Shown here one piece after another: positions 17,938 to 26,633 of a stretch of 54,034 nucleotides of DNA. Within the stretch, counting starts at the first letter, position 1. Each line of letters opens with the position of its first letter. A program made the translations under genes and the position numbers. The notes beneath the pieces were generated by a model that was not told where the DNA came from, searched no databases, and saw only the letters and a program-made list of their open reading frames with translations. The stretch comes from Phycisphaerae bacterium. Its GTDB lineage: Bacteria; Planctomycetota; Phycisphaerae; Sedimentisphaerales; UBA12454. The stretch spans positions 1 through 54,034 of the forward strand of contig JBAZHC010000018.1 of the NCBI GenBank assembly GCA_041652575.1, in the 5' to 3' direction.

Positions 17938-18408
17938 ATGAAAATAGCAGATGTTATATGCGCCAAAGCTATAGTACCCAAGCTCGAGGCGGTAAAAAGA
18001 GACGAAGCAATAAAGGAACTTGTCAATGCTCTCGATAAGGCCGGGAAAATCGGCAAGGACAACATTGCTGATGTGGCAAAGGCCGTTATCAAAAGAGAAA
18101 ATGAGGCGAGCACGGGCATAGGCAGGGGCGTTGCAGTGCCGCATATCAGACACAAAGCCGTGAAAAAAGTCGTTGCGGCCATCGGAATAAGCGCGACAGG
18201 GATTGATTTTTCTGCTTTGGACAAGCAGCCGGTTTATACCATAATTCTGCTGATAAGCCCTGTCGAAGGCGACCAGCACCTTCAGGCGATGGAAGCTATA
18301 TTCGAGCATCTTCAAAATGATAATTTCCGGAAATTTCTCAAACAGTCTGAAACAGTGGACCAGATAAAGGAATTGCTGGTTGAAGCCGACCAGAATCCAT
18401 CGTGGTAG
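17938..18408 (+). CDS. ptsN: PTS IIA-Ntr family protein
   Basis: 156 aa EIIA (fructose/mannitol/nitrogen type). The phosphorylated histidine is H69 in RGVAVPHIRHKA, and DQHLQAMEAIFEHL is the later family motif. No membrane permease (IIBC) gene is nearby, so it probably acts in regulation, receiving phosphate from the HPr and enzyme I encoded just downstream. The ribosome-binding site is CAGGAGCC before the ATG. Confidence 0.92.
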   Translation: MKIADVICAKAIVPKLEAVKRDEAIKELVNALDKAGKIGKDNIADVAKAVIKRENEASTGIGRGVAVPHIRHKAVKKVVAAIGISATGIDFSALDKQPVYTIILLISPVEGDQHLQAMEAIFEHLQNDNFRKFLKQSETVDQIKELLVEADQNPSW

Positions 18409-18462
18409 TTTAAACGGAATATATATAATAAAATGCCGATTTAAATATCAGGAGAGTAATTG

Positions 18463-18774
18463 TTGGCAGGGACAGTCAGTCAAACGGAGGTTGAAATAAA
18501 GAACGCCAACGGCCTGCATATGCGGCCGGCGATGCAGTTCGTAGATACTGCAAGCCGATTTACGAGCGAAGTAGAAGTGAGCAACGGGCAAACCGCTGTT
18601 AACGGGAAAAGCATTATGCATATGGCAATGCTGGCAGCGGCGGCAGGAACAAAATTGACAATAACCGCCAAAGGGTCCGATTCGCAGCAGGCAATAGAGG
18701 CGTTAAAAGACCTTGTGGAAAATAAACTATTCGATGAGCCGGCCTGGCAGCCTATGGATAAAACTGCCGAATGA
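18463..18774 (+). CDS. ptsH: HPr family phosphocarrier protein
   Basis: 103 aa. The active histidine is in NANGLHMRPA (H19) and the regulatory-serine region is NGKSIMHMAML (S50), a position phosphorylated by HPr kinase in some bacteria. Two TTG codons are possible starts (18460, 18463). I chose 18463 because the AGGAGA at 18450-18455 is then 7 nt away. The product has a longer C-terminus than E. coli HPr. It passes phosphate from enzyme I (next gene, 13 nt on) to the IIA protein upstream. Confidence 0.92.
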   Translation: MAGTVSQTEVEIKNANGLHMRPAMQFVDTASRFTSEVEVSNGQTAVNGKSIMHMAMLAAAAGTKLTITAKGSDSQQAIEALKDLVENKLFDEPAWQPMDKTAE

Positions 18775-18787
18775 ACGCAGACTTAAA

Positions 18788-20524
18788 ATGGAAATAAAAA
18801 AAGGAATTGCCGTTTCGCCTGGGATAGCTATCGCCAGGTCTCTTGTAATAGATTCGGAGGACTACCGGATACCAAGACGGTCTATAATGCCGTCAGTTAA
18901 AGTACTGGAAGTCAAACGTGTCAGGGACGCTTTTAAAAGCGCGGTAGCGGAACTCGAAAGAATCCACTCCGGCGAAGATATCGCGGAAGGAAAGATAAAA
19001 GATATTTTCGCGGTTCATCTGCGATTCTTAAAAGATAAGAACCTCAGGAAACGAATCACCGATTTGGTTTATAACGAACTTCTGACCGCGGAATACGCGG
19101 TTTCGACGACACTTCGCGATATAGCCAACCATTTTGCCTCCGTTCAGGATAAATATATCAGCGAACGCGCGGCGGATATCTATGATATCGAGAAGCGTCT
19201 GCTTAAACATCTGCTTGGCGGAAAGCGCGAAGATGTTGACCATATAAATCATGAGGTTGTGATTGTCGCGCACGAACTAAGCCCCACGCAGACGGCGAGT
19301 TTCGATAAGAAATTCATAAAAGGCTTCGCGACCGATGCCGGCGGCAGAACGAGCCATACCGCTATCGTAGCCCGTTCGCTGGGCATTCCCGCGGTAGTAG
19401 GCCTCGAAGATGTTACGAGAAATGTCGCGCCGATGGCGACAGTGATAATAGACGGCAACCGCGGCGTTGTCATTATAGAGCCGGACGAAGCGACGATAAA
19501 AGAATATGAGCAGCATGCTGTAGAATTCGAAAGGCTCGAAAGAGAACTCGACACCCTGCGGGATATGGACGCGGTTACCCGCGACGGAGTGGCGATAGAG
19601 CTATTCGGAAATATTGAATTTCCGCATGAAGCGGAAATGGTGCTCGACAAGGGCGGGCAGGGAATAGGTCTTTACCGTACAGAGTTTTTATATCTTTACA
19701 GCGAGACCGAGCCTACTGAAGAAGACCATTACAGGGCATACAGCGAAGTTATCAGAGCCTTCGGCAATATGCCTATAATAATAAGAACGATGGACCTCGG
19801 AGCCGATAAGTTCACGCAGAGCAAACGCTTCACCCGCGAACCGAATCCGTTTCTCGGTTTGCGTTCAATCAGGTTCTGTCTGCAGAATCTTGTATTGTTC
19901 AAAACACAATTGCGGGCGATTCTGCGGGCATCGGTTAACGGCGATTTACGGATAATGTTTCCGCTGATAAGCAGTCTGCACGAACTTCGGCAGGCGAAAA
20001 TGATATTGCGTGATGTGATGGAAGACCTCGACGAAGACGGGATAAAATACAATCCGAATATGCCGGTGGGCATAATGGTCGAGACGCCGTCGGCAGCGCT
20101 TACGGCATCGATACTTGCCGCTGAAAGCGATTTTTTCAGTATAGGAACAAACGACCTGATTCAATATACTCTCGCGGTGGACCGAGGAAATGAACGGGTT
20201 TCCAACCTTTACTCCGGAGCGGACCCTGCGATAGTAAATCTTCTTCGCAGTATTATACATGACGCAAATAAGGCGAAAATAAGCGCGAGTATCTGCGGCG
20301 AAATGGCTTCGGAACCGGAATATATAATGCTGCTTCTGGGACTTGGGTTCAGGACCTTTTCGATAGCTCCGCCGATAATACCGGAAATAAAAAAACTTGT
20401 CCGTTCGGTAACAATAGAATCGTGCAATGTCATCGCAAGAAAGGCTCTTACGATGAACTCCGAACGGGAAGTGATAAATTACCTTCGAAGCGCGGCGATG
20501 AAAATTCTGCCGGAAGTATTTTAG
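18788..20524 (+). CDS. ptsI: Phosphoenolpyruvate-protein phosphotransferase (PTS enzyme I)
   Basis: 578 aa. I place the start at the ATG at 18788 (MEIKKGIAVSPGIAIA), the standard beginning of the family; an in-frame ATG at 18713 would overlap ptsH. The active histidine is in GGRTSHTAIVARSLGIPAVVG, and the PEP-binding domain shows GIGLYRTEFLY, RTMDLGADK, PNPFLGLRSIRFCL, FFSIGTNDLIQYTLAVDR and the C-terminal ICGEMASEP. It autophosphorylates from PEP and drives HPr. With ptsN and ptsH and no sugar permease it forms a regulatory PTS. Confidence 0.96.
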   Translation: MEIKKGIAVSPGIAIARSLVIDSEDYRIPRRSIMPSVKVLEVKRVRDAFKSAVAELERIHSGEDIAEGKIKDIFAVHLRFLKDKNLRKRITDLVYNELLTAEYAVSTTLRDIANHFASVQDKYISERAADIYDIEKRLLKHLLGGKREDVDHINHEVVIVAHELSPTQTASFDKKFIKGFATDAGGRTSHTAIVARSLGIPAVVGLEDVTRNVAPMATVIIDGNRGVVIIEPDEATIKEYEQHAVEFERLERELDTLRDMDAVTRDGVAIELFGNIEFPHEAEMVLDKGGQGIGLYRTEFLYLYSETEPTEEDHYRAYSEVIRAFGNMPIIIRTMDLGADKFTQSKRFTREPNPFLGLRSIRFCLQNLVLFKTQLRAILRASVNGDLRIMFPLISSLHELRQAKMILRDVMEDLDEDGIKYNPNMPVGIMVETPSAALTASILAAESDFFSIGTNDLIQYTLAVDRGNERVSNLYSGADPAIVNLLRSIIHDANKAKISASICGEMASEPEYIMLLLGLGFRTFSIAPPIIPEIKKLVRSVTIESCNVIARKALTMNSEREVINYLRSAAMKILPEVF

Positions 20525-20540
20525 TAAAATTAAAATTGTG

Positions 20541-20560
20541 AAATCCGCTGGAGCGGATTT
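20541..20560 (+). terminator. Hairpin after ptsI (weak terminator or attenuator)
   Basis: AAATCCGC and GCGGATTT form a perfect 8-bp stem with a 4-nt loop just after the ptsI stop. There is no T-run on the plus strand, so it may be a processing or stability hairpin between the pts and DUF2344-RNase G gene groups. Confidence 0.4.
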
Positions 20561-20594
20561 ATCGATATAAAATTGTAAAACGAAATTTGGAGAT

Positions 20595-21293
20595 TTGCAA
20601 ATAGAACTGAATGTACGGACATTGGCTGGAAGGTACAAAATACACGGCAGTGTCAGGTTTTTATCACATCAGGAAGCGTTGAAAGTTGTCCAGCGGGCTC
20701 TGCTTAGAAGCGGTGCAGACCTGATTTACAGCCAGGGGTATAATCCGCGTCCAAAACTTTCGCTGCCGCTGCCGAAAAGTGTAGGAATTGCCTCGGAAGA
20801 CGAACTATTCTGTGCGCAGATTTCCTGCCAGCCTGTAACTGACGGCAGGCCTGGGGAAAATGGCGATTTGAACAAAGAACTTTTTAAAAGTATCGCCGCC
20901 CAGATGCCTGAAGGTTTTTGTCTGACGGAACTGACAGTTCACAACGGAAGGGTTACTTATCAACCGCTCGAGGCTGAATATCTTGTATTTATAAACGATG
21001 CGGAGGAACTTGTGAAAGTTTCAGCGCAAGCGGATAAGCTCAACGGTCTTATCCGGGCAGGTGAAGAGATGACGATTGAAAGAACAGTTGACGAAAAAGG
21101 TTCCGTGAAAACTGTCGATGTCGGCAAATTTCTGAAATCGTTCGAGCAGGTTCCGGAAGGAATCAAAGTCGTCTCTAAGATTACAGACAAAGGAACAATA
21201 AGGCCCGATGAGATATTAAGACTTTTGGGCCTTGAGCCGGAGAGAATCGGAATCTCAATGGTCAGAAAAAAAGTCAACTGGCAGATGAATTAA
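20595..21293 (+). CDS. DUF2344 (TIGR03936-type) protein
   Basis: 232 aa, TTG start with GGAG 5-8 nt upstream. It has the family pattern RYKIHGSVRFLSHQEALKVV...RSGADLIYSQGYNPRPKLSLPLPKSVGIAS. In other genomes this domain is fused to, or follows, a B12-binding radical SAM protein and lies beside RNase E/G, as here; the radical SAM partner is not adjacent. The role is unknown, with a proposed link to RNA metabolism from that gene order. Confidence 0.88.
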   Translation: MQIELNVRTLAGRYKIHGSVRFLSHQEALKVVQRALLRSGADLIYSQGYNPRPKLSLPLPKSVGIASEDELFCAQISCQPVTDGRPGENGDLNKELFKSIAAQMPEGFCLTELTVHNGRVTYQPLEAEYLVFINDAEELVKVSAQADKLNGLIRAGEEMTIERTVDEKGSVKTVDVGKFLKSFEQVPEGIKVVSKITDKGTIRPDEILRLLGLEPERIGISMVRKKVNWQMN

Positions 21294-21334
21294 TAAAATT
21301 TTAAAATAATTAAACAAATAAGGATAATAAATAT

Positions 21335-22861
21335 ATGGCAATAGAAATGCTTATAAACGTTGCGGAAGCTGAGGAGTGCAGGATTGCTGTTGTAGAAAAC
21401 GGCAGCCTGGAGGAGCTTTATATCGAAAGGCCCTCGCTGGCAAGTCATGTCGGCAATATTTACATGGGAAAAGTAGTAAACGTCGAGCCTGCGATACAGG
21501 CGGCGTTCATCGATTTCGGTCTGGGCAAAAACGGTTTTCTTCATATAAGCGACCTGCATCCGAAATACTTTATGCGGAAGGGCCAGGAATATACCGAGCA
21601 TATCGGGAAAAGAAAATCGCTGAGGGAAAGGCCTCCTATTCAGCAGTGCCTCAAAAGAGGGCAGGACGTGATAGTTCAGGTTACAAAAGAAGGTATAAAT
21701 ACCAAGGGGCCTACGTTGTCAACGTACCTGTCGCTGCCGGGCAAATATCTTGTAATGATGCCATGGATGCATGACCTGGGCGTATCGCAAAAGATTGAAG
21801 ACGAGCAGGAACGGGCAAGACTGAGAACGATTCTTGACGAAGTCAATCGTCCGGACAAGGCGGGATTTATTCTTCGTACCGCAAGCTCCGGCTGTTCCAA
21901 AAAAGACATCCAGAAGGATATGGACTATATTGACAGATTATGGAAGGCAATCCATAAGCGAATAGAGGGCATACAGTCGCCGGCAGAATTATACCGCGAG
22001 TCTGACCTCGTGATTCGTACGATGCGCGATATTTTCAATAATAACATAAGCAGGATTATATGCGACAGCGAGATTGTATGCCGCAGAATCAGGGATTTCC
22101 TGGCGATAGTTCAGCCACGGATGATAAAACGCGTAACATATCATGACGGCAAAATGCCGCTGTTTCATAAATACAGAATAGAAGATGAAATCCGGAAGAT
22201 CCATTCGAGAAACGTGGATTTGAAAAACGGCGGTTCAATTGTTATCGAGCAAACCGAGGCGCTGGTCGCAATAGATGTTAACAGCGGGAAATATACAAAA
22301 CATGAAAACGCCGAACAAACCGCACTTAAACTGAATCTTGAGGCTGCGAAGGAAATCGCGAGGCAGCTGAAACTTCGCGATATGGGCGGGCTGATTATCT
22401 GCGATTTTATCGATATGCGCGACAACAAGAACAGAAGAGAGGTTGAAAAGGCGTTTCGGAGCGCTTTGGTAAGCGACCGGGCACGAAGCAGGATACTGCG
22501 AATCAGCGCGTTCGGAATTATCGAGATGACAAGGCAGAGGGTTCGGCCGAGCCTGCAACTGAGCAATTACCTGAAATGTCCCTACTGCAGCGGAAGCGGG
22601 ATGATTAAAAGCCCCGAATCGTCGGCGATAGAAATAGTAAGGACGCTTAATATGGCGGCAGCGAGGAAGGAAGTAAAAAGAATCGAACTTACAGTGCCTC
22701 CCGCGGTTGCGGATTTCCTGCTGAATCAGCGGCGGGCGATAATCGCCAGAATTGAAGCGAACGAACAAAAACAAATAAGAATCCGTCCCGATGAAACTTG
22801 CTGGGCGGAGCAATATAATGTAATATGCTTCGATGAACGTGAAGGAATTGTGAAAATTTAA
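21335..22861 (+). CDS. rng: Ribonuclease E/G family protein
   Basis: 508 aa. The N-terminal S1 RNA-binding region (about residues 36-120) begins with GNIYMGKVVNVEPAIQAAFIDFG...GFLHISDL. The catalytic DNase I-like domain has the two metal-binding Asp motifs VAIDVNSGKYT and GLIICDFIDM. The zinc-link CPYCSGSG gives dimer pairing. No long C-terminal scaffold is present, so it is RNase G-like: single-strand endonuclease for rRNA maturation and mRNA decay. DUF2344 precedes it in a probable operon. Confidence 0.95.
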   Translation: MAIEMLINVAEAEECRIAVVENGSLEELYIERPSLASHVGNIYMGKVVNVEPAIQAAFIDFGLGKNGFLHISDLHPKYFMRKGQEYTEHIGKRKSLRERPPIQQCLKRGQDVIVQVTKEGINTKGPTLSTYLSLPGKYLVMMPWMHDLGVSQKIEDEQERARLRTILDEVNRPDKAGFILRTASSGCSKKDIQKDMDYIDRLWKAIHKRIEGIQSPAELYRESDLVIRTMRDIFNNNISRIICDSEIVCRRIRDFLAIVQPRMIKRVTYHDGKMPLFHKYRIEDEIRKIHSRNVDLKNGGSIVIEQTEALVAIDVNSGKYTKHENAEQTALKLNLEAAKEIARQLKLRDMGGLIICDFIDMRDNKNRREVEKAFRSALVSDRARSRILRISAFGIIEMTRQRVRPSLQLSNYLKCPYCSGSGMIKSPESSAIEIVRTLNMAAARKEVKRIELTVPPAVADFLLNQRRAIIARIEANEQKQIRIRPDETCWAEQYNVICFDEREGIVKI

Positions 22862-22878
22862 AGGAACGGAACAGCCGA

Positions 22879-23856
22879 ATGAAATTCGACCTTGAATACG
22901 CAAGGGAAGTAATAGACGCCGAAGCAAAGGGCGTGGCGCGAATGGCAAAAATTATCGATAATGCCTTTGCCGGCGCTGCGGAACTTATTTATTCCTGCAA
23001 AGGCTCAGTCATAGTTACGGGCATAGGGAAAGCCGGAATTGTCGGCCAGAAAATCAGCGCTACACTCGCATCGACAGGCACGCCGAGCCATTTTCTGCAT
23101 CCGGCTGAAGCTATTCACGGCGACCTGGGCAGATTACGAAAAGAAGACATCGTACTTGTGTTGAGTTACGGCGGCGAAACAGACGAAATTATCCGTTTGA
23201 TAAATATTGTCAAACAGCTTGAAGTAAAGCTTGTTGCGATTACAGGAGATAAACAGTCACGTTTGGCAACTTACAGCGATATTGTTTTATGTATGGGGCA
23301 GCTTGACGAAGCCTGTCCGCTGGGTGTTGCTCCGAGCGTTTCGACGACCTGTATGCTGGCGGTGGGCGATGCGCTGGCGCTTATAGTGATGAAGGCAAGA
23401 GAGTTCAGCGTCGAAGATTACGCGCGGTTTCATCCCGGCGGTTCGCTGGGGGCAAAACTTATTACTGTCGAGCAATCGATGATGTTCAAGGCAGGAGAAA
23501 AACTTCCGATAGCAAAGACTGACGATACTGTCGGGGAATTGCTTAATAAAAACAGCGACGTAAAAAGACACGGAGCAGTAATGATTGTCGATGCGGCCGG
23601 TAAGCTGACGGGAATTGTTACCGATGCTGATTTGAGAAGGATTATGGCGAAAGATGGAGCCAAAATTTTTGACAGCAAAGTCAAAGATATAATGACGACA
23701 AACTGCAAGAGAATCAGAGCCAGCGCACTTGCCGCTGAAGCTATGGCGATATTCCATAAACACAGAATCGACGATTTACCTGTTGTCGACGAAGAAAACA
23801 GACCTGTCGGTATGATAGACGTACAGGACGTTGTTTCGATAAAGATTGTAGGTTAG
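22879..23856 (+). CDS. kdsD: Arabinose-5-phosphate isomerase KdsD (SIS plus two CBS domains)
   Basis: 325 aa. The N-terminal SIS domain holds GSVIVTGIGKAGIVGQKISATLASTGTPSHFLHPAEAIHGDLG and LSYGGETDEI. The C-terminal half is a CBS pair (about residues 205-325, with GIVTDADLRR and DDLPVVDEENRPVGMIDVQD). It makes D-arabinose 5-phosphate from ribulose 5-phosphate for Kdo synthesis. kdsC follows after 5 nt. Confidence 0.95.
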   Translation: MKFDLEYAREVIDAEAKGVARMAKIIDNAFAGAAELIYSCKGSVIVTGIGKAGIVGQKISATLASTGTPSHFLHPAEAIHGDLGRLRKEDIVLVLSYGGETDEIIRLINIVKQLEVKLVAITGDKQSRLATYSDIVLCMGQLDEACPLGVAPSVSTTCMLAVGDALALIVMKAREFSVEDYARFHPGGSLGAKLITVEQSMMFKAGEKLPIAKTDDTVGELLNKNSDVKRHGAVMIVDAAGKLTGIVTDADLRRIMAKDGAKIFDSKVKDIMTTNCKRIRASALAAEAMAIFHKHRIDDLPVVDEENRPVGMIDVQDVVSIKIVG

Positions 23857-23861
23857 CCCGG

Positions 23862-24389
23862 ATGACGCATATAAACAAGACGGACCTTAAACAAATAAAA
23901 CTGCTGGCGATGGACGTTGACGGCGTTCTGACCGATGGGAAAATAATAATAAGCTCAGACGGTTCGGAGTCCAAGGCCTTCAATCTGCTGGACGGACACG
24001 GCATAAGAATGTGGCGAAGGGCGGGTCTGAAGGCGGCACTGATAAGCGGCAGAGAAAGCGCCGTAACAAAACAAAGAGCCAAAGAACTGGAAATCGACTT
24101 TTTATACCAGCCCTGTCAGGAGAAACTTGCCTGTTTCGAAAAGCTCCTGGCGGATTCGCAGCTTGAACCTAAAAACATTGCCTATATAGGCGATGATGTG
24201 CTCGATATCCCAATAGTAAGACGTGCCGGCTTCGGCGTCGCTGTGGCCAATGCGGTCGATGAACTTAAAAGTTGTGCCCATTATGTAACCTCAGGAACCG
24301 GCGGCAACGGAGCCGTAAGAGAGGTTGTGGAATATATTCTCAAGAACACAGGCCAGTGGACGGTACTGATGGAACGTTATCTTATTTGA
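23862..24389 (+). CDS. kdsC: KDO 8-phosphate phosphatase KdsC
   Basis: 175 aa HAD phosphatase without a large cap domain, as in tetrameric KdsC. Motif I is MDVDGVLTDG (nucleophile Asp), then FNLLDGHGIRMWRRAGLKAALISGR and motif III/IV AYIGDDVLDIPIVRRAGFGVAVANA. It releases Kdo from Kdo-8-phosphate. Its place between kdsD and the LptC-like gene matches LPS operons of Gram-negative bacteria. Confidence 0.95.
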   Translation: MTHINKTDLKQIKLLAMDVDGVLTDGKIIISSDGSESKAFNLLDGHGIRMWRRAGLKAALISGRESAVTKQRAKELEIDFLYQPCQEKLACFEKLLADSQLEPKNIAYIGDDVLDIPIVRRAGFGVAVANAVDELKSCAHYVTSGTGGNGAVREVVEYILKNTGQWTVLMERYLI

Positions 24390-24406
24390 AACTAATCGGC
24401 TGTATT

Positions 24407-26527
24407 ATGATTCAGAATAGAAAATTCAAAATCTGGTTTATTTCGTTTGCCGTAGTGCTGTTTGTCTTTCTGCTCTACAGGATATTCGGTAATATCGGCA
24501 TTATAAAGATATCGAAACCTGCCTATCAATCGGCAGGAAGCGATGTAAACGGGTTTGACAACGATGCCAACGCCGGGCAGGTGGGACAGGCAAGGCTCGA
24601 ATATGTCGAACGGGCCCGTTTCGAAACGGTAGACCCGAAAACAAGAAAACTCAAACGTGTCGTCGGGTTCGAAAAAGTACTGCATAAAAGCGGCGATGAA
24701 TGGGTGCTCGACAAGCCATATATGAACATTTTCCAGGAAAACCTCCGCTGCGATATCACCGCGGATACCGGCACAGTTGAACTTGAAAATGTCGAAGGGG
24801 CAGACCCTTCGCCCAAACAGGCAATCCTGAAAGGCAATGTTATCGTTCATGTGCTTGGACAGGGCAAACGCTCGGATAGTTATATCTATCTTAACGAGGT
24901 GGCCTTTGACAGCGACCGTTCAATGCTCTGGTCCAACAACGATGTTAATTTCGTATCGGTTGACGCGGACCTTATGGGAAAAGGTCTGGAAATAGTCTAT
25001 AACAATGCCACCAACAGGCTGGAATACTTTAAGATAAAGCAAATTGAATTTTTGAACATACGAAGTCTGCCTGAAACAATCGCCGACGCAAATGACGCTT
25101 CGCCGGAAATATCGAAGACGCCTAAACAACCCAAACCTGCGGCTATTGCGGCAGTACCTTCCGAATCCGGTGCGGGCGGGGCGGCAGCCGCTGAAAAAGA
25201 GGATAACTACCAGTGCCTGTTCAGGGATAATGTAAAAATAGAATATAAAGAGGAGGTTGTTCTTGCCGATGAGATTTCCATAACGAATCTTCTCTGGTCG
25301 CAGGCACAGTCGGCGGATCAGCAGCAACAGCCGCCGCAAGCCGGCACACAAACAACCGCTTCGACGGAAACTTCGGCGGTAAAGACGGAAGAAATAAAAC
25401 AATTGACACAGCAGCGGAAACCTATAGTCGCTACGGTAAAATGTGACGGGCCTATGATAATTAAACCTGTCGCATCAGGCGATTATGACGAGGTAAAGCC
25501 TGCGGAGTTCAAAGGCTTTTATCAGCTCGGCAGCGATATGTTCTACTGGCTCGGTCAGCGGAATGTACTTATCTCGCAGAAAATAAATTACGATATCGCC
25601 ACCGAGACGGCCAGCGCTGAGGGAAAGGTGGAACTGGTTTTTTATCCGCAGATAAAAGCACCTAAAGGCCGCGGGAAAACGCCGTTTATTATAAGCGCAA
25701 AACAAGGGGCCCAGTTTGTCGTGCCTGACAAAGAGGCAGCGTTTTTCGGCGATGTGAAAGGCGCGTTTATCAAACAGGCGGATTTATATGACGAAGAAAA
25801 TGTTTTCTACGGCAGCAAACTTGTCGCGACTCTTAACGGAGAAAAGGGCAGAGGAGACCTTATGAACTCTTCTGATATATCGCACATAACAGTATTTGGG
25901 CCGAATGTCAGGCTGGAATCGGTGAGGACGCTTGACAAAACGAAATTGAGCCATGTCAGACTCAAATCCGAAAGAATCGATTATGACCGCGCCAGTGAAG
26001 ATATAATCGCCGTGGGCAAAGGCAAAATCGAATACAGCAATACCGCGAAAAATGTCAGTAAGTCTTCCGGACAGAAATCGCTCGACAAGCCGTGTTTCGC
26101 ACTGGTCGAAGGGTTTACCAAACTTGTCTGGGACACAAATTCGATGCACGTAAGCGCCTCCAGCGAAAAAACAGCAGGTATTCACATCGGATATGTGCCG
26201 ATTATCGAAACCGGCTACGGACCAAGAATCACAATCGATACCAGACAGGTCGATATCGATTATTTTGAACCAACGCCGGGCAATTCTCAGCTTAAGAAAC
26301 TTAAGGCAGCCGGCGGAATCGTTTACTATGAGCAGGGCAGGTATGAATTCGCGGGCAAAGAACTTAATTATAACGCGGCAGAAGATTTTATGACGGTCTC
26401 AGGCACGCCGGAAATGCCGTGTATGCTGAACGGGGTATTTGCCGACGCGATAGAATATAACCTCAAGACCGGCTCGGCGAGCGCGGTCCTCGGCGGCGGG
26501 GTCGGAATTATGCCGGTCAGGGAATAA
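24407..26527 (+). CDS. lptC: Large LptC/LptA-like LPS transport protein
   Basis: 706 aa from the ATG at 24407; a frame open from 24272 overlaps kdsC and is less likely. Residues about 8-28 form one membrane anchor, followed by a periplasmic part that reads as repeated LptC/OstA-like beta-jellyroll segments (for example LENVEGADPSPKQAILKGNV, LFRDNVKIEYKEEVVLADEI, ASEGKVELVF-type repeats), with a Gln/Ala/Thr-rich linker about residues 265-355. LptC in E. coli is about 190 aa. This protein may join LptC and LptA functions in one chain bridging inner and outer membrane. lptB is not next to it. Assignment rests on position after kdsD-kdsC and the anchor plus repeat pattern. Confidence 0.75.
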   Translation: MIQNRKFKIWFISFAVVLFVFLLYRIFGNIGIIKISKPAYQSAGSDVNGFDNDANAGQVGQARLEYVERARFETVDPKTRKLKRVVGFEKVLHKSGDEWVLDKPYMNIFQENLRCDITADTGTVELENVEGADPSPKQAILKGNVIVHVLGQGKRSDSYIYLNEVAFDSDRSMLWSNNDVNFVSVDADLMGKGLEIVYNNATNRLEYFKIKQIEFLNIRSLPETIADANDASPEISKTPKQPKPAAIAAVPSESGAGGAAAAEKEDNYQCLFRDNVKIEYKEEVVLADEISITNLLWSQAQSADQQQQPPQAGTQTTASTETSAVKTEEIKQLTQQRKPIVATVKCDGPMIIKPVASGDYDEVKPAEFKGFYQLGSDMFYWLGQRNVLISQKINYDIATETASAEGKVELVFYPQIKAPKGRGKTPFIISAKQGAQFVVPDKEAAFFGDVKGAFIKQADLYDEENVFYGSKLVATLNGEKGRGDLMNSSDISHITVFGPNVRLESVRTLDKTKLSHVRLKSERIDYDRASEDIIAVGKGKIEYSNTAKNVSKSSGQKSLDKPCFALVEGFTKLVWDTNSMHVSASSEKTAGIHIGYVPIIETGYGPRITIDTRQVDIDYFEPTPGNSQLKKLKAAGGIVYYEQGRYEFAGKELNYNAAEDFMTVSGTPEMPCMLNGVFADAIEYNLKTGSASAVLGGGVGIMPVRE

Positions 26528-26560
26528 TTTATCTTGTTTGTCGGCAAGAATGTTTTAAGG

Positions 26561-26588
26561 TTGACATATCCTCGAATTTAGCTAAACT
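26561..26588 (+). promoter_or_regulatory. Promoter of the etfBA-acyl-CoA dehydrogenase operon
   Basis: TTGACA (26561-26566) and TAAACT (26583-26588) with a 16-nt spacer lie 45 nt before the etfB start, in the only sizeable gap of this stretch. Confidence 0.6.
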
Positions 26589-26633
26589 ATCCGCTCTTTA
26601 ACCCATTATAAATCCTGATATAAGGAGTTCAGA

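Noticed and set aside
18713..18787. Upstream start of ptsI
   Set aside because: It lies inside ptsH in another frame; the family start is the ATG at 18788.
24272..24406. Upstream extension of the LptC-like gene
   Set aside because: It would overlap kdsC by over 100 nt and adds arginine-rich sequence unlike an export anchor. The ATG at 24407 directly precedes the membrane segment.
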